Positions 9,590-18,171 of a DNA stretch of 64,000 bases are shown here, piece by piece. The translations under genes were made by a program, and so were the position numbers. Position 1 is the first letter of the stretch. Every line of letters starts with the position of its first letter. The notes below the pieces were generated by a model that was given only the letters and a program-made list of their open reading frames with translations, did not search any database and was not told where the DNA came from. The DNA is taken from the NCBI RefSeq assembly GCF_030553055.1, contig NZ_CP130713.1:5828001-5892000 (forward strand). The letters run 5' to 3'. The stretch comes from Streptomyces sp. XD-27 (GTDB taxonomy: Bacteria; Actinomycetota; Actinomycetes; Streptomycetales; Streptomycetaceae).

Positions 9590-9835
9590 ATGGAACGCGA
9601 CGGCCAACTCGAGCTCTACAGGGTCGTCGCCGACCGGCTGAAAGAAGCGCACGCAAGGGTGCGCGCACTGCAAGTCCCGGAGGGCGTACGGATGGCGCTG
9701 TCCCGGAAGCTGCTGGTCATCACGGCCGCGGCGAAGCACGATCTCGCGGACGCCGCGCGGCGTCTGGACCGGTTGATGGACGACCTCGACGCGGGTCGTC
9801 TCCCCGAAGACCCCGACGGCGACGGAAGTCCGTGA
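9590..9835 (+). CDS. Conserved small hypothetical protein (81 aa)
   Basis: MERDGQLELYRVVADRLKEAH opens a mostly helical, charged protein containing RKLLVITAAAKHDLADAARRLDRLMDDLDAG and an acidic tail. There is no signal or membrane segment and no domain I recognise. The ATG at 9590 is chosen because the longer open frame upstream has arginine-rich, non-coding-like sequence. It sits between leuD and hupS on the same strand, about 125 bases after leuD. Confidence 0.72.
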   Translation: MERDGQLELYRVVADRLKEAHARVRALQVPEGVRMALSRKLLVITAAAKHDLADAARRLDRLMDDLDAGRLPEDPDGDGSP

Positions 9836-9880
9836 CGGTCGAGTTCGTTGCGGCACAAGGGTGATTAGCCCGTTTCGTGT

Positions 9881-9909
9881 TTGATTTGCGGTATATATCT
9901 GCCTAACGT
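9881..9909 (+). promoter_or_regulatory. Possible hupS promoter in an AT-rich patch
   Basis: TTGATT (9881-9886), 17 bases, TAACGT (9904-9909). The surrounding 9860-9940 is unusually AT-rich for this genome and includes a TATATAT run, consistent with a strong or bent promoter. Assigned by pattern only. Confidence 0.35.
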
Positions 9910-9960
9910 GCGAAAAAGCTTGAACACATTCGTTCCGGCTATGTCTCCGAAGGGGAAGAC

Positions 9961-10593
9961 GTGAACAAGGCGCAGCTCGTAGAAGCGATTGCCGACAAGC
10001 TCGGTGGTCGGCAGAACGCCGCCGAGGCCGTCGACGCGGTCCTGGACGCCATCGTCCGCGCGGTCGTCGCGGGGGATCGGGTTTCGGTCACCGGTTTCGG
10101 CTCGTTCGAGAAGGTCGACCGTCCGGCTCGTTACGCCCGTAACCCGCAGACGGGGGAGCGGGTCCGGGTCAAGAAGACCTCGGTGCCCCGCTTCCGCGCC
10201 GGGCAGGGCTTCAAGGACCTGGTGAGCGGCTCGAAGAAGCTGCCGAAGGGCGGCGAGGTCGCCGTCAAGAAGGCGCCCAAGGGCAGCCTGCAGGCCGCCG
10301 CCAAGAAGGCCGCGGCCAAGAAGGCGGTCGCGAAGAAGGCCGCACCCGCGAAGAAGGCGGCCGTCGCGAAGAAGGCGGCGCCCGCGAAGAAGGCGGCGGT
10401 GAAGAAGACCACCGCGGCGAAGAAGGCGGCACCGGTGAAGGCCGCGGCGAAGAAGGCGGCACCGGCGAAGAAGGCCGCGGCGGCGGCCAAGAAGGCGGCG
10501 CCCGCGAAGAAGGCCGTGGCGAAGAAGGCCCCGGCGAAGAAGGCCACCACCCGCAAGACCACCGCCAAGAAGGCCACGGCCCGGAAGAAGTAA
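9961..10593 (+). CDS. hupS: HU-like nucleoid protein with histone H1-like lysine/alanine tail
   Basis: A 210-residue DNA-binding protein. Residues 1-90 are a standard HU domain (MNKAQLVEAIADKLGG, then TGFGSFEKVDRPARYARNPQTGE). Residues from about 100 are an H1-like tail built from AKKAA/PAKKA repeats, ending TARKK. This two-part architecture is that of HupS (HU2), which in Streptomyces compacts spore nucleoids. The GTG start follows AAGGGGA. The tail is encoded by repetitive GAAGAAGGC units that could slip in replication or sequencing. A hairpin terminator follows. Confidence 0.95.
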   Translation: MNKAQLVEAIADKLGGRQNAAEAVDAVLDAIVRAVVAGDRVSVTGFGSFEKVDRPARYARNPQTGERVRVKKTSVPRFRAGQGFKDLVSGSKKLPKGGEVAVKKAPKGSLQAAAKKAAAKKAVAKKAAPAKKAAVAKKAAPAKKAAVKKTTAAKKAAPVKAAAKKAAPAKKAAAAAKKAAPAKKAVAKKAPAKKATTRKTTAKKATARKK

Positions 10594-10620
10594 CCGCGGT
10601 CAACGGCAGCGTCACGCGCC

Positions 10621-10648
10621 GGGCCGGACTCCCTCGGGAGTCCGGCCC
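10621..10648 (+). terminator. hupS terminator
   Basis: A perfect 13-bp stem (GGGCCGGACTCCC and its complement) with a two-base TC turn, 27 bases after the hupS stop. No real T tract. Confidence 0.7.
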
Positions 10649-10700
10649 GCGGTGTGTTCGGCGGCCTTCCGCGGGCCGCTCAGAGCCTCTGCGGGGTGAT

Positions 10701-10904
10701 TCAGAACGTCTGCAGGGTGATGAGGACGACCCGGCGGTCCGCGCCCTCGCCGTCCACCTCGATCCGCACCCGCTGCCCGGGCCGCAGCAGCCGCAGCCCG
10801 CCCGCGTCGAACGCCGCCGCGTCGAACGGGAGCGGGGTGCCGTCGTCGAGCAGCACGCTGCCGGCGCGGGTCTCGGGGTCGTACGTGAACGCGGTTGCCT
10901 GCAT
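10701..10904 (-). CDS. Small cold-shock-domain-like protein (67 aa)
   Basis: Begins MQATAFTYDPETRAGSVLLD and continues with GLRLLRPGQRVRIEVDGEG and a basic/hydrophobic end. The spacing (beta strand, DDGT loop, FDAAAF, then PGQRVRIEV) resembles the OB fold of cold-shock proteins, but the RNP aromatic motifs are not obvious, so nucleic-acid binding is inference. It is downstream of cofC on the same strand. Confidence 0.75.
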   Translation of the reverse strand: MQATAFTYDPETRAGSVLLDDGTPLPFDAAAFDAGGLRLLRPGQRVRIEVDGEGADRRVVLITLQTF

Positions 10905-10989
10905 ACCCGCAGCGTAGCCCTCGCCGCGCGGGCCGCCTCCACAGCCATCCGGCGCCCCGGGCGGCCCCTCCGAGGGCGCCGTGGATCCG

Positions 10990-11645
10990 TCAGTGCGGGG
11001 CGACGCCGGCCGTCGGGGGCGGGCAGGCAGCGGCCCCCGCCAGGAGCGCCGCAGTGTGCGGGCCCACGCCCAGGCGCAGCGCCGCCCGCAGATCCTCGCC
11101 CGTGTCCACGTCCTGCCGCACGCTGGCCACGTCGGGCAGTTCGATCTCCCATGCCCCGAGGCCCGGTGCCGGGCGCGGGACGGGCCGCCGAAGGCCGGGG
11201 CCAGCTCCACCCCGGCCGCGGCCGCCAGCAGCGTGGTGCCGATCCCCGCCGCGTCGGCGAGAAAGGCCCGGGGCGCGGCGGCCGCGGCGTCCAGCACCCG
11301 GTCCAGCTCCTCGGCCCGCAGCGCGGGCAGATCGGCGTTCAGCGCCGCCACGGCCGCGCCGGGCCGTTCCGTACGCGCCGTGTGCGCCCCGTGGGTCAGG
11401 GCCGCGTTCAGGCCCGGCGCGTCCGGTACCACGCGCGCGCCCAGCGCTCCCAGCGCACGCCCGGCGCACGGATCATCGGTGACGACCACCACACCCCGGA
11501 CGCCCTGGCATGCCAGCACCGCGGCCACCGTGTCCTGCGCGAAGGCGAGTGCGAACGCCGGGCGGCGCGCGTCCGGCACGGCGGCGGCGAGCCTGCTCTT
11601 CGCCCGTGACAAGGGCTTCAGTGGCACCACCACGGTCCATGCCAC
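10990..11645 (-). pseudogene. cofC: 2-phospho-L-lactate guanylyltransferase (F420 synthesis), single frameshift as read
   Basis: CofC/FbiD activates phospholactate or phosphoenolpyruvate with GTP on the way to coenzyme F420. A GTG at 11643-11645 with AAGGGA upstream starts VAWTVVVPLKPLSRAKSRLA, then VVVVTDDP, ALNADLPALR and AFGGPSRARHRASG. The frame breaks at about 11154-11157. Adding one G on the coding strand continues into WEIELPDVASVRQDVDTGED and ends TAGVAPH at 10990. With that base restored it is a full-length gene of about 217 residues. A lone missing base in a G run suggests sequencing error, but real loss cannot be excluded. Confidence 0.85.
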
Positions 11646-11826
11646 ACGCGTTCCCTTTCCTCCCACGACGCACATTCTCACCCGCCGCCGCACCCGCCCG
11701 GCACTTACTCCCGCAACCCGCGGGGATACGGTGTCCTCGACAGACCGGGTACCTGGGGCGACACTTGTGCGGCTGCCCGGACGGCAGCAAGCAGCAGGTC
11801 AGCAGGGTCCGAGAGAGGTGTTCCGA

Positions 11827-12561
11827 GTGTCCGGCCGCAGAATCGGCATCTGGTACCGCATGGCGGCGGTCCTGGTAAAACCACCGCTGGTGGTTCTGTT
11901 CAAGCGGGACTGGCGCGGAATGGAGCACATTCCGGCCGAGGGCGGATTTATCACCGCGATCAATCACAACTCGTATCTCGACCCGCTCTCGTACGCGCAC
12001 TATCAGTACAACACCGGGCGGGTCCCGCGCTTCCTCGCCAAAGCCGGCCTCTTCAAGGGCAGCTTTGTCGGAACCTTCCTGCGCGGCCTGAAGCAGATCC
12101 CGGTCTACCGCGAGTCCACCGACGCGGCCAACGCCTTCCGGGCCGCCGTCGACGCCATCAACAAGGGCGAGTGCGTGGCGTTCTACCCCGAGGGCACCCT
12201 CACCCGCGACCCGGACATGTGGCCGATGCGCGGCAAGACCGGCGCGGCGCGCGTGGCGCTGCTCACCAAGGCCCCCGTGATCCCGGTCGCCCAGTGGGGC
12301 GCCAACGAGGCCATGCCGCCGTACGCCAAGCACAAGAAGCTGCGGCTCTTCCCGCGCAAGACCCTGCGGGTGCAGGCCGGACCGCCGGTGGACCTGTCCG
12401 AGTTCTACGGCCAGGAGCCGACCGCCGAGGTCCTGCGCGCCGCCACCGACACCATCATGGCCGCGATCACCGAACAGCTCGCCGAACTGCGCGGCGAACC
12501 CGCGCCCGCGCGGCCGTACGACCACAAGAAGGCCCGCGGGGCCGAGGAGGCAGGCAAGTGA
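11827..12561 (+). CDS. plsC: 1-acyl-sn-glycerol-3-phosphate acyltransferase (PlsC family)
   Basis: A 244-residue membrane-associated acyltransferase. The H-x4-D catalytic box appears as INHNSYLDPL (about residues 49-58), and the substrate-binding FYPEGTLTRD lies near 120-130. It probably transfers acyl chains to lysophosphatidate. The GTG at 11827 begins VSGRRIGIWYRMAAVLVKPP, whose hydrophobic start could anchor it. Its stop overlaps the gpsA start by four bases (GTGA), linking glycerolipid acylation and glycerol-3-phosphate synthesis in one unit. Confidence 0.92.
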   Translation: MSGRRIGIWYRMAAVLVKPPLVVLFKRDWRGMEHIPAEGGFITAINHNSYLDPLSYAHYQYNTGRVPRFLAKAGLFKGSFVGTFLRGLKQIPVYRESTDAANAFRAAVDAINKGECVAFYPEGTLTRDPDMWPMRGKTGAARVALLTKAPVIPVAQWGANEAMPPYAKHKKLRLFPRKTLRVQAGPPVDLSEFYGQEPTAEVLRAATDTIMAAITEQLAELRGEPAPARPYDHKKARGAEEAGK

Positions 12562-13559
12562 CCCGCTGCGCGGTCTACGGCACCGGATCCTGGGGCACCG
12601 CCTTCGCGATGGTGCTCGCCGACGCCGGCTGCGACGTGACGATGTGGGGCCGCCGCGCCGGCCTCGTCGAGGCGATCAACACCGGACGCACCAACCCCGA
12701 CTACTTCCCGGGCGTGGAACTGCCCCGGTCGGTGCGGGCCACCACCGACCCCGCCGAGGCGGCGGACGGCGCCGAGTTCGCCGTCCTCGCCATCCCCTCC
12801 CAGACGCTCCGCGAGAACCTCGCCGCGTGGGCGCCGCTGCTGCCCACCGACACCGTGCTCGTCTCCCTGATGAAGGGCATCGAACTGGGCACCGCCAAGC
12901 GCATGAGCGAGGTCGTCGAGGAGGTCGCCAAGGTCTCCCCGGACCGGGTCGCGGTGCTCACCGGCCCCAACCTCGCCAAGGAGATCGTCGCCCGGCAGCC
13001 CGCGGCCGCCGTCGTCGCCTGCCGCGACGAGAGCGTGGCCCAGCGCCTCCAGGCCGCCTGCCACACCCCGTACTTCCGCCCGTACACCAACACCGACGTG
13101 GTGGGCTGCGAGCTCGGCGGCGCGGTCAAGAACGTCATCGCCCTCGCCGTCGGCATCGCCGACGGGATGGGGCTCGGCGACAACGCCAAGGCGTCCCTGA
13201 TCACCCGCGGCCTGGCCGAGACCACCCGGCTCGGGCTGGCGATGGGCGCCGACGCGCGCACCTTCGCGGGCCTGGCGGGCATGGGCGACCTGGTCGCCAC
13301 CTGCTCCTCGCCGCTCTCCCGCAACCACACCTTCGGCACCAACCTCGGCCGCGGCATGACGCTGGAGGAGACCATCGCGGTCACCAGGCAGACCGCCGAG
13401 GGCGTCAAGTCCTGCCAGTCGGTGCTGGATCTGGCCCGGCGCCACGACGTCGACATGCCGATCACCGAGACCGTCGTGGAGATCGTCCACGAGGGCAAGC
13501 CGCCGCTGGTCGCGCTCAAGGAACTGATGTCGCGCAGCGCCAAGTCCGAGCGACACTGA
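12558..13559 (+). CDS. gpsA: Glycerol-3-phosphate dehydrogenase [NAD(P)+]
   Basis: A 333-residue cytosolic enzyme that reduces dihydroxyacetone phosphate to glycerol-3-phosphate for phospholipids. The Rossmann motif is GTGSWGT from residue 8, LTGPNLAKEI is in mid-protein, and the catalytic lysine is K191 in GGAVKNVIAL. The GTG start lies inside the plsC stop, a strong sign of coupling. A short direct repeat (CCCCAGCGTCACT, twice) follows the stop. Confidence 0.97.
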   Translation: MTRCAVYGTGSWGTAFAMVLADAGCDVTMWGRRAGLVEAINTGRTNPDYFPGVELPRSVRATTDPAEAADGAEFAVLAIPSQTLRENLAAWAPLLPTDTVLVSLMKGIELGTAKRMSEVVEEVAKVSPDRVAVLTGPNLAKEIVARQPAAAVVACRDESVAQRLQAACHTPYFRPYTNTDVVGCELGGAVKNVIALAVGIADGMGLGDNAKASLITRGLAETTRLGLAMGADARTFAGLAGMGDLVATCSSPLSRNHTFGTNLGRGMTLEETIAVTRQTAEGVKSCQSVLDLARRHDVDMPITETVVEIVHEGKPPLVALKELMSRSAKSERH

Positions 13560-13639
13560 CGCCCCCGCCCCAGCGTCACTCATGCCCCAGCCCCAGCGTC
13601 ACTGACGCCGAAACGACCGCAAGGTAACCTCATCGCGAT

Positions 13640-14785
13640 ATGAGCAGCGAGACCTCCACCCCCAGCACTGGCAAGCCGCGCGTCGCCGTCGTCTTCGGCG
13701 GCCGCAGCTCCGAGCACGCCATCTCCGTGGTCACCGCGGGTGCCGTGCTGCGCGCCATCGACCGGACCAAGTACGACGTGCTGCCGATCGGCATCACCGC
13801 CGACGGCCGGTGGGCACTGACCTCCGCCGACCCGGACCGGATGGCCATCGCCGACCGCAAGCTCCCGAGCGTCGACGACCTCGCGGAGTCGGCGGACGGC
13901 GCCGTTCTGCTGCCGGTCGACCCGGGCAGCCGCGAGGTCGTCTACACCGAGCCGGGGAACGTGCCCAAGGCGCTGGGCGACGTGGACGTCGTCTTCCCGA
14001 TGCTGCACGGCCCCTACGGCGAGGACGGCACCCTCCAGGGCCTGCTGGAGCTCTCCGGCGTGCCCTACGTCGGCTCCGGTGTGCTGGCGTCCGCCGTCGG
14101 CATGGACAAGGAGTACATGAAGCGGGTGTTCACCTCCTTCGGGCTGCCGGTCGGCCCGTACGAGGTGATCCGGCCGCAGGAGTGGGACCGCGACCCGGCC
14201 GCCGCCCGCAAGAAGATCGTGGACTTCGCCGCCGACCACGGCTGGCCGGTCTTCGTCAAGCCCGCCCGCGCCGGCTCCTCCTTCGGGATCACCAAGGTCG
14301 ACGACCTGGCGGGCCTGGACGCGGCCGTCGAGGAGGCCCGCAGCCACGACCCGAAGATCATCGTGGAGTCGCTGCTGCGCGGCCGCGAGATCGAGTGCGG
14401 GGTGCTGGAGTTCGAGGACGGGCCGCGCGCCAGCGTGCCGGCCGAGATCCCGCCGGTCACCGCCCACGACTTCTACGACTTCGAGGCGAAGTACATCGAC
14501 TCGGCCAGCGGGATGGTGCCCGCACCGCTCACCGAGGAGCAGACCGCACGCGTCCAGGAGCTCGCGGTGCGGGCCTTCGAGGCGGTGTCCTGCGAGGGGC
14601 TGGTGCGCGCGGACTTCTTCCTGCTCGACAGCGGCGAGTTCGTGATCAACGAGATCAACACGATGCCCGGCTTCACGCCCATCTCCATGTACCCGCGGAT
14701 GTGGCAGGAGAGCGGCGTGAGCTACCCGGAGCTGGTGGACCGCCTGCTCCAGGCGGCGCTGCGCCGCTCCACCGGACTGCGCTGA
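13640..14785 (+). CDS. ddl: D-alanine--D-alanine ligase
   Basis: A 381-residue ATP-grasp enzyme that joins two D-alanines for peptidoglycan. FGGRSSEHAISV is near residues 19-30, HGPYGEDGTLQG is the next conserved block, FVKPARAGSSFGITKV is the ATP loop, and NEINTMPGFTPISMYP near the C-terminus provides metal ligands and substrate contacts. It is on the gpsA strand after an 80-base gap. Confidence 0.97.
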   Translation: MSSETSTPSTGKPRVAVVFGGRSSEHAISVVTAGAVLRAIDRTKYDVLPIGITADGRWALTSADPDRMAIADRKLPSVDDLAESADGAVLLPVDPGSREVVYTEPGNVPKALGDVDVVFPMLHGPYGEDGTLQGLLELSGVPYVGSGVLASAVGMDKEYMKRVFTSFGLPVGPYEVIRPQEWDRDPAAARKKIVDFAADHGWPVFVKPARAGSSFGITKVDDLAGLDAAVEEARSHDPKIIVESLLRGREIECGVLEFEDGPRASVPAEIPPVTAHDFYDFEAKYIDSASGMVPAPLTEEQTARVQELAVRAFEAVSCEGLVRADFFLLDSGEFVINEINTMPGFTPISMYPRMWQESGVSYPELVDRLLQAALRRSTGLR

Positions 14786-14830
14786 GCCACCGCGGACCGG
14801 GCGGCGGCCCGTGCCGGCCGCCGCCCAGCA

Positions 14831-14880
14831 CCCGAAGCCCGGGTCCCGAAGCTGGGGTCCCGAAGCTCAGATCCCGAACG
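14831..14880. repeat. 14-bp tandem repeat at the 3' end of the DUF3515 gene
   Basis: CCCGAAG recurs at 14831, 14845 and 14859, with a partial copy at 14873, a strict 14-base period of about 3.5 units. The last unit runs into the stop region of the minus-strand lipoprotein gene. Confidence 0.7.
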
Positions 14881-15367
14881 GGATCGTCTTCTTGACGGCG
14901 TCCGCGAGGTCGATGAGCACGTTGAGCTCGGGGGCGTACTTCCCCGGCACCCGCACCTCGACATACGCCTTGCGCAGCGCGGTCGTGAAGCGGTAGCCGT
15001 CGGACTCCTTCTCGAACACCCACTCGACGCCGTTGAGCTCGGCGGAGTCGGGGTGCGGGTTGTAGTCTGGGTCGCCGGGCGTGAGCACGTCAGGTGCGGG
15101 CACTCCGCAGCGCAGCTGCACGGCGGGATCGCCCCACGCCGCCGTGAAGTCGGACGCCGGGTCCAGGGCGCGCCGCTCAAGACCCTCCACGCGGCGCGGC
15201 AGCTCCTTGTGCAACGCCCGGCACATGCCGACCGCCGGCCCGGACGGCGTGGGAACCGGGGGCGCCGCGGCACCGTCGGACTGATCGCCCGACGCGCAGC
15301 CGCCGACCGCTGCCAGCAGCAGCGCGGCGGTGGACAGCAGGATCGGCCGACGGGGTGCGCACTTCAC
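14867..15367 (-). CDS. DUF3515-family lipoprotein
   Basis: A 166-residue exported lipoprotein. MKCAPRRPILLSTAALLLAA is a signal peptide and AVGGC gives the lipobox with C24. Then come a proline-rich tether and a compact domain with two cysteines (GMCRAL, LRCGVP) and GVEWVFEKESDGYRFTTALR. This matches the actinobacterial DUF3515 family, whose function is unknown. It is convergent with ddl; the tandem repeat at its 3' end encodes IPFGI and the stop. Confidence 0.88.
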   Translation of the reverse strand: MKCAPRRPILLSTAALLLAAVGGCASGDQSDGAAAPPVPTPSGPAVGMCRALHKELPRRVEGLERRALDPASDFTAAWGDPAVQLRCGVPAPDVLTPGDPDYNPHPDSAELNGVEWVFEKESDGYRFTTALRKAYVEVRVPGKYAPELNVLIDLADAVKKTIPFGI

Positions 15368-15412
15368 CGGCCGAGCATACGAGGAGCCGGATCGGGACGA
15401 CGGGGCGGGGAG

Positions 15413-15646
15413 CTAGAGATGGACGACCGGGCAGGTCAGCGTGCGGGTGATGCCGTCCACCTGCTGGACCTTGGCGACCACCATGCGACCGAGCTCATCG
15501 ACCGTCTCGGCCTGGGCGCGCACGATGACGTCGTACGGTCCGGTGACGTCCTCGGCCTGGATGACCCCCGGGATCTCCGCGATGACTTCGGCCACGGTCG
15601 ACGCCTTGCCGACCTCGGTCTGGATCAGGATGTACGCCTGTACCAC
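15413..15646 (-). CDS. Lrp/AsnC-type ligand-binding domain, no DNA-binding domain
   Basis: A 77-residue stand-alone RAM/ACT-like domain: MVQAYILIQTEVGKASTVAE, TGPYDVIVRAQAETVDELGR, ending TCPVVHL. It has the effector-binding, oligomerising half of Lrp proteins and no helix-turn-helix. Such small proteins are conserved in Streptomyces and may sense amino acids or modulate full-length Lrp regulators; the role is inference. It is divergent from thiL. Confidence 0.9.
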   Translation of the reverse strand: MVQAYILIQTEVGKASTVAEVIAEIPGVIQAEDVTGPYDVIVRAQAETVDELGRMVVAKVQQVDGITRTLTCPVVHL

Positions 15647-15780
15647 GGAACCTCCAGGGCGGCTACGAGGATCATGTGGGGAGAAGAGACGCCACGGTAC
15701 CGCGTCACCGCGCGGTGCGGGGAGACCCTCGCGGCATGCGTGGCGGGGCCGCGGACACCGACAGCATAAGGAGAAGCGCA

Positions 15781-16752
15781 GTGAAAGGTACCGTGGGGGA
15801 GCTTGGGGAGTTCGGGCTCATCAGGGAACTCACCTCCCGGCTCACCACCACCCCGGCGGTACGGCTGGGGCCGGGGGACGACGCCGCGGTGATCGCCGCG
15901 CCGGACCGGCGCGTCGTGGCCAGCACCGACGTGCTGCTCGAGGGGCGGCACTTCCGCCGCGACTGGTCCACCGCGTACGACGTGGGCCGCAAGGCCGCCG
16001 CACAGAACCTCGCCGACATCGCCGCGATGGGCGCGGTGCCCACCGCGCTGCTGCTCGGCCTCGTGGTCCCCGCGGACCTGCCCGTGACCTGGGCCAGCGA
16101 GCTGATGGACGGCCTGCGGGACGAGTGCCAGGTCGCCGGGGCCGCCGTCGTCGGCGGCGACGTGGTGCGCGGCGACACGATCACGGTCGCCATCACCGCG
16201 CTGGGCGACCTGCGCAACAGCGACCCGGTCACCCGATCCGGTGCCCAGCCGGGCGACGTCGTCGCGGTCACCGGCTGGCTGGGCTGGTCGGCCGCAGGAC
16301 ACGCGGTGCTCTCCCGCGGCTTCCGCTCGCCGCGCGCCTTCGTCGAGGCCCACCGGCGGCCCGAACCCCCGTACCACGCGGGGCCGGCGGCGGCCGGACT
16401 CGGCGCCACCGCCATGACGGACGTCAGCGACGGGCTCGTGGCCGACCTGGGCCACATCGCGGAGGCGAGCAAGGTCCGCATCGACCTGCGCTCGGGCGAC
16501 ATCGACATCCCGACCCAGATGTCCGACATCGGCCAGGCGGTCGGCGTGGACCCGCTCCAGTGGGTGCTCAACGGGGGAGAGGACCACGCGATCGTGGCGA
16601 CCTTCCCGCCGGACGTGAAGCTCCCGGCCCGCTGGAAGGTCATCGGCGAGGTGCTCAACCCGTCGGCGCTGCCCCAGGTGACCGTGGACGGGGCACCCTG
16701 GGCGCACGCGGGCTGGGACCACTTCGGGGAGGACGAGGTCGACACCGAGTAG
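15781..16752 (+). CDS. thiL: Thiamine-monophosphate kinase
   Basis: A 323-residue kinase that makes thiamine diphosphate from thiamine phosphate. [10 protein letters not shown] (D33, D34) is the N-terminal metal site, followed by [38 protein letters not shown] and [18 protein letters not shown] at 15768-15773, seven bases before, decides the GTG at 15781 over in-frame starts upstream. The thiD gene follows after 46 bases, forming a small thiamine unit. Confidence 0.95.
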   Translation: MKGTVGELGEFGLIRELTSRLTTTPAVRLGPGDDAAVIAAPDRRVVASTDVLLEGRHFRRDWSTAYDVGRKAAAQNLADIAAMGAVPTALLLGLVVPADLPVTWASELMDGLRDECQVAGAAVVGGDVVRGDTITVAITALGDLRNSDPVTRSGAQPGDVVAVTGWLGWSAAGHAVLSRGFRSPRAFVEAHRRPEPPYHAGPAAAGLGATAMTDVSDGLVADLGHIAEASKVRIDLRSGDIDIPTQMSDIGQAVGVDPLQWVLNGGEDHAIVATFPPDVKLPARWKVIGEVLNPSALPQVTVDGAPWAHAGWDHFGEDEVDTE

Positions 16753-16798
16753 ACGCCGAGGCGAGGGGGCGGGGCCGACGCCGAGTAGATTCGGCGGT

Positions 16799-17653
16799 AT
16801 GCCGCACATACCCGCGCCCGCCCCGCGCGGCGACCTCCCGCCGCACCCGCGCCGTGACCTCCCGCCGCACCCGCCCTGCGTGCTCACCGTCGCCGGATCC
16901 GATTCCGGCGGCGGTGCGGGCATCCAGGCCGACCTCAAGACGATGCTGGCGCTGGGCGTGCACGGCATGAGCGTGCTCACGGCGGTGACGGCGCAGAACT
17001 CCCGGGGCGTCCAGGGCGCCTGGGAACTGCCCGCGGACGCCGTACGCGCCCAGTTCCGCGCCGTCGCCGACGACATCGGCGTCGACGCGGTGAAGACCGG
17101 CATGCTGGCCTCCACGGAACTGGTCGAGACCGTCGCCGCGCTGCTCGACGGCATCGCGGCGCCGGTGGTGGTCGACCCGGTCGGCGTCTCCAAGCACGGC
17201 GACCCGCTGCTGGCCGCCGAAGCCCTCGGCGCGGTCCGTACGAAGCTGCTGCCCGCCGCCACCGTCGCCACCCCCAACCTGGACGAGGTCGCCCAGCTCA
17301 CGGGCGTCACGGTCGAGGACGAGACCGGCATGCGGCGCGCGGCGGACGCGGTGCTGGAATGCGGCCCCCGGTGGGCGCTGATCAAGGGCGGACACCTGGC
17401 CGGCCCCGCCACCGACCTGCTGACCGACGGCATCGAGCAGCACTGGCTGCGCGCGCCCCGGCACGACAACCGGCACACCCACGGCACCGGCTGCACGCTG
17501 GCCAGCGCCATCGCCGCGTACCTGGCGAAGGGCCTGGAGGTCCCGGAGGCGGTCGCGGCGGCCAAGACGTACGTCACCGGCGCCATCGCGGCGGGCTTCC
17601 CCCTGGGGGAGGGCATCGGCCCGGTCGACCACGGGTGGCGCCTGCGCCGCTAG
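16799..17653 (+). CDS. thiD: Hydroxymethylpyrimidine/phosphomethylpyrimidine kinase
   Basis: A 284-residue ribokinase-fold enzyme of thiamine synthesis. [20 protein letters not shown] at about residues 29-48, [34 protein letters not shown] and the anion hole [15 protein letters not shown] are all present. The first 27 residues form a proline-rich leader with a small internal repeat ([16 protein letters not shown]) that is not part of the fold, so translation might begin at a later in-frame GTG. It follows thiL. Confidence 0.93.
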   Translation: MPHIPAPAPRGDLPPHPRRDLPPHPPCVLTVAGSDSGGGAGIQADLKTMLALGVHGMSVLTAVTAQNSRGVQGAWELPADAVRAQFRAVADDIGVDAVKTGMLASTELVETVAALLDGIAAPVVVDPVGVSKHGDPLLAAEALGAVRTKLLPAATVATPNLDEVAQLTGVTVEDETGMRRAADAVLECGPRWALIKGGHLAGPATDLLTDGIEQHWLRAPRHDNRHTHGTGCTLASAIAAYLAKGLEVPEAVAAAKTYVTGAIAAGFPLGEGIGPVDHGWRLRR

Positions 17654-17680
17654 CGGTGTGTGGGCCCGAACGCCAAAAAA

Positions 17681-17704
17681 CCGGCCCACCACGAGGTGGA
17701 CCGG
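17681..17704 (-). terminator. Intrinsic terminator of rpmB
   Basis: On the minus strand a 10-bp stem (CCGGTCCACC...GGTGGGCCGG, one G-T pair) with a TCGT loop is followed directly by six T. This is the cleanest T-tailed terminator in the window. It lies between convergent rpmB and thiD. Confidence 0.8.
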
Positions 17705-17731
17705 CTCCGGCAACCGGTGAGGCTCGCTATG

Positions 17732-17917
17732 TCAGCGCGAGACCTTGCCGGCCTTGATGCACGAGGTGCAGACATTCATACGCTTCGGGGTACGACCGAC
17801 CACAGCGCGCACCGTCTGGATGTTGGGGTTCCAACGACGGGAGGTGCGGCGGTGGGAGTGCGAGATGCTGTTGCCGAAGCCCGGCCCCTTGCCGCAGACG
17901 TCGCAGTTGGCAGCCAC
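17732..17917 (-). CDS. rpmB: Ribosomal protein L28
   Basis: A 61-residue large-subunit protein: [35 protein letters not shown], ending [13 protein letters not shown] and CTSC form a zinc ribbon, so this is the zinc-binding (C+) version. Streptomyces often carry a second, zinc-free paralogue elsewhere. It is divergent from the DAK2 gene. Confidence 0.97.
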   Translation of the reverse strand: MAANCDVCGKGPGFGNSISHSHRRTSRRWNPNIQTVRAVVGRTPKRMNVCTSCIKAGKVSR

Positions 17918-18171
17918 GGGTTACTCCAAAGACGGGTCACCCTCGCTGACGCGAGGGGACAGACACTTACGGTGAGCCCCGGCGTGAATGCCAGGGGAAA
18001 GCCCGATTCACATCAGGCAACCGGAGCAGCATACAACGACCGCTCCCGACATACGAAAACTACCATGGCCGCCCCGGCCCCACCGGTCCGGGCCGTCTGA
18101 CCGACCCCGCGGCGCGACTACCCTGCGGGGAGCCCGGCCCCGAGGAAGAAGCGAAGAAGCGAGGACGCAAG

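Noticed and set aside
10301..10590. Possible CRISPR or satellite array in the AAGAAGGC-rich stretch
   Set aside because: It is the coding sequence of the HupS lysine/alanine tail; the units are codon-phased and there are no spacers.
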